From an uncultured Clostridia bacterium (GTDB lineage: Bacteria > Bacillota > Clostridia > Oscillospirales > Acutalibacteraceae), in NCBI GenBank assembly GCA_946405565.1, contig CAMJHU010000119.1, positions 1 to 6,516 of the forward strand: DNA of 6,516 nt, given 5' to 3'. A program made the translations under genes and the position numbers. The notes under the pieces are model-generated. The model ran no database searches and was not told where the DNA came from. It saw only the letters and a list, made by a program, of their open reading frames with translations. Position 1 is the first letter of the stretch. Each line of letters begins with the position of its first letter. Positions 6,468 to 6,516 of the stretch are shown here, in pieces.

Positions 6468-6516
6468 GCGGAATTAGCTCATCTGGTAGAGCGCCACCTT
6501 GCCAAGGTGGAGGTAG
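6468..6516 (+). tRNA. tRNA-Gly(GCC), 5' two-thirds (cut by the right edge)
   Basis: The mature 5' end GCGGAAT forms the acceptor strand (6468-6474). It is followed by TA, the D-stem GCTC/GAGC around a loop with the invariant GG (6485-6486), and an anticodon stem CCACC (6494-6498) with GGTGG (6506-6510). The seven-base loop TTGCCAA carries anticodon GCC (6501-6503), which reads GGC and GGU glycine codons. The window stops in the variable region, so the T arm and the 3' acceptor strand, and any CCA, are not visible. Other tRNA genes may follow. Confidence 0.93.

Overview
The window looks like chromosomal DNA from a Clostridia-type Firmicute, plausibly Oscillospiraceae/Ruminococcaceae. The signs are strong purine-rich Shine-Dalgarno sites, two likely TTG starts, consensus sigma-A-type promoters, moderately GC-rich genes separated by AT-rich intergenic DNA, and a glutaminyl-tRNA synthetase beside a glutamyl-tRNA synthetase. 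The taxon is an inference; there is no rRNA or other phylogenetic marker here to fix it.

Left half (1-3317, minus strand): an apparent three-gene operon in the transcribed order gltX (GluRS, complete), a membrane-anchored alpha/beta hydrolase (complete), and glnS (GlnRS, cut by the left edge after about 233 codons). The gaps are only 21 and 52 bp and show no terminator. A near-consensus promoter at 3387-3415 drives the operon leftwards. The two synthetases charge tRNA-Glu and tRNA-Gln; the hydrolase between them has no obvious link to translation.

Middle (3318-3571): an AT-rich divergent control region. It holds the gltX promoter, at least one candidate promoter for the rightward genes, an inverted repeat formed by two back-to-back TTGACA boxes, an 8-bp tandem repeat at the gltX transcription start, and a strong Shine-Dalgarno that places the next gene's start at a TTG.

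Right half (3572-6399, plus strand): a two-gene translationally coupled unit. The first gene has the whole scaffold of an intracellular family 3 glycoside hydrolase but has lost most family active-site signatures apart from the nucleophile aspartate. The second, overlapping it by ATGA, encodes a 170-residue protein without a firm family assignment, perhaps DUF6985-like. This pair is the most unusual content of the window.

Right edge (6400-6516): a perfect TTGACA-17 bp-TATAAT promoter starts 9 bp after the last stop codon and drives a tRNA-Gly(GCC) gene that the window cuts off in its variable loop. I saw no mobile element, CRISPR array, rRNA gene or origin.
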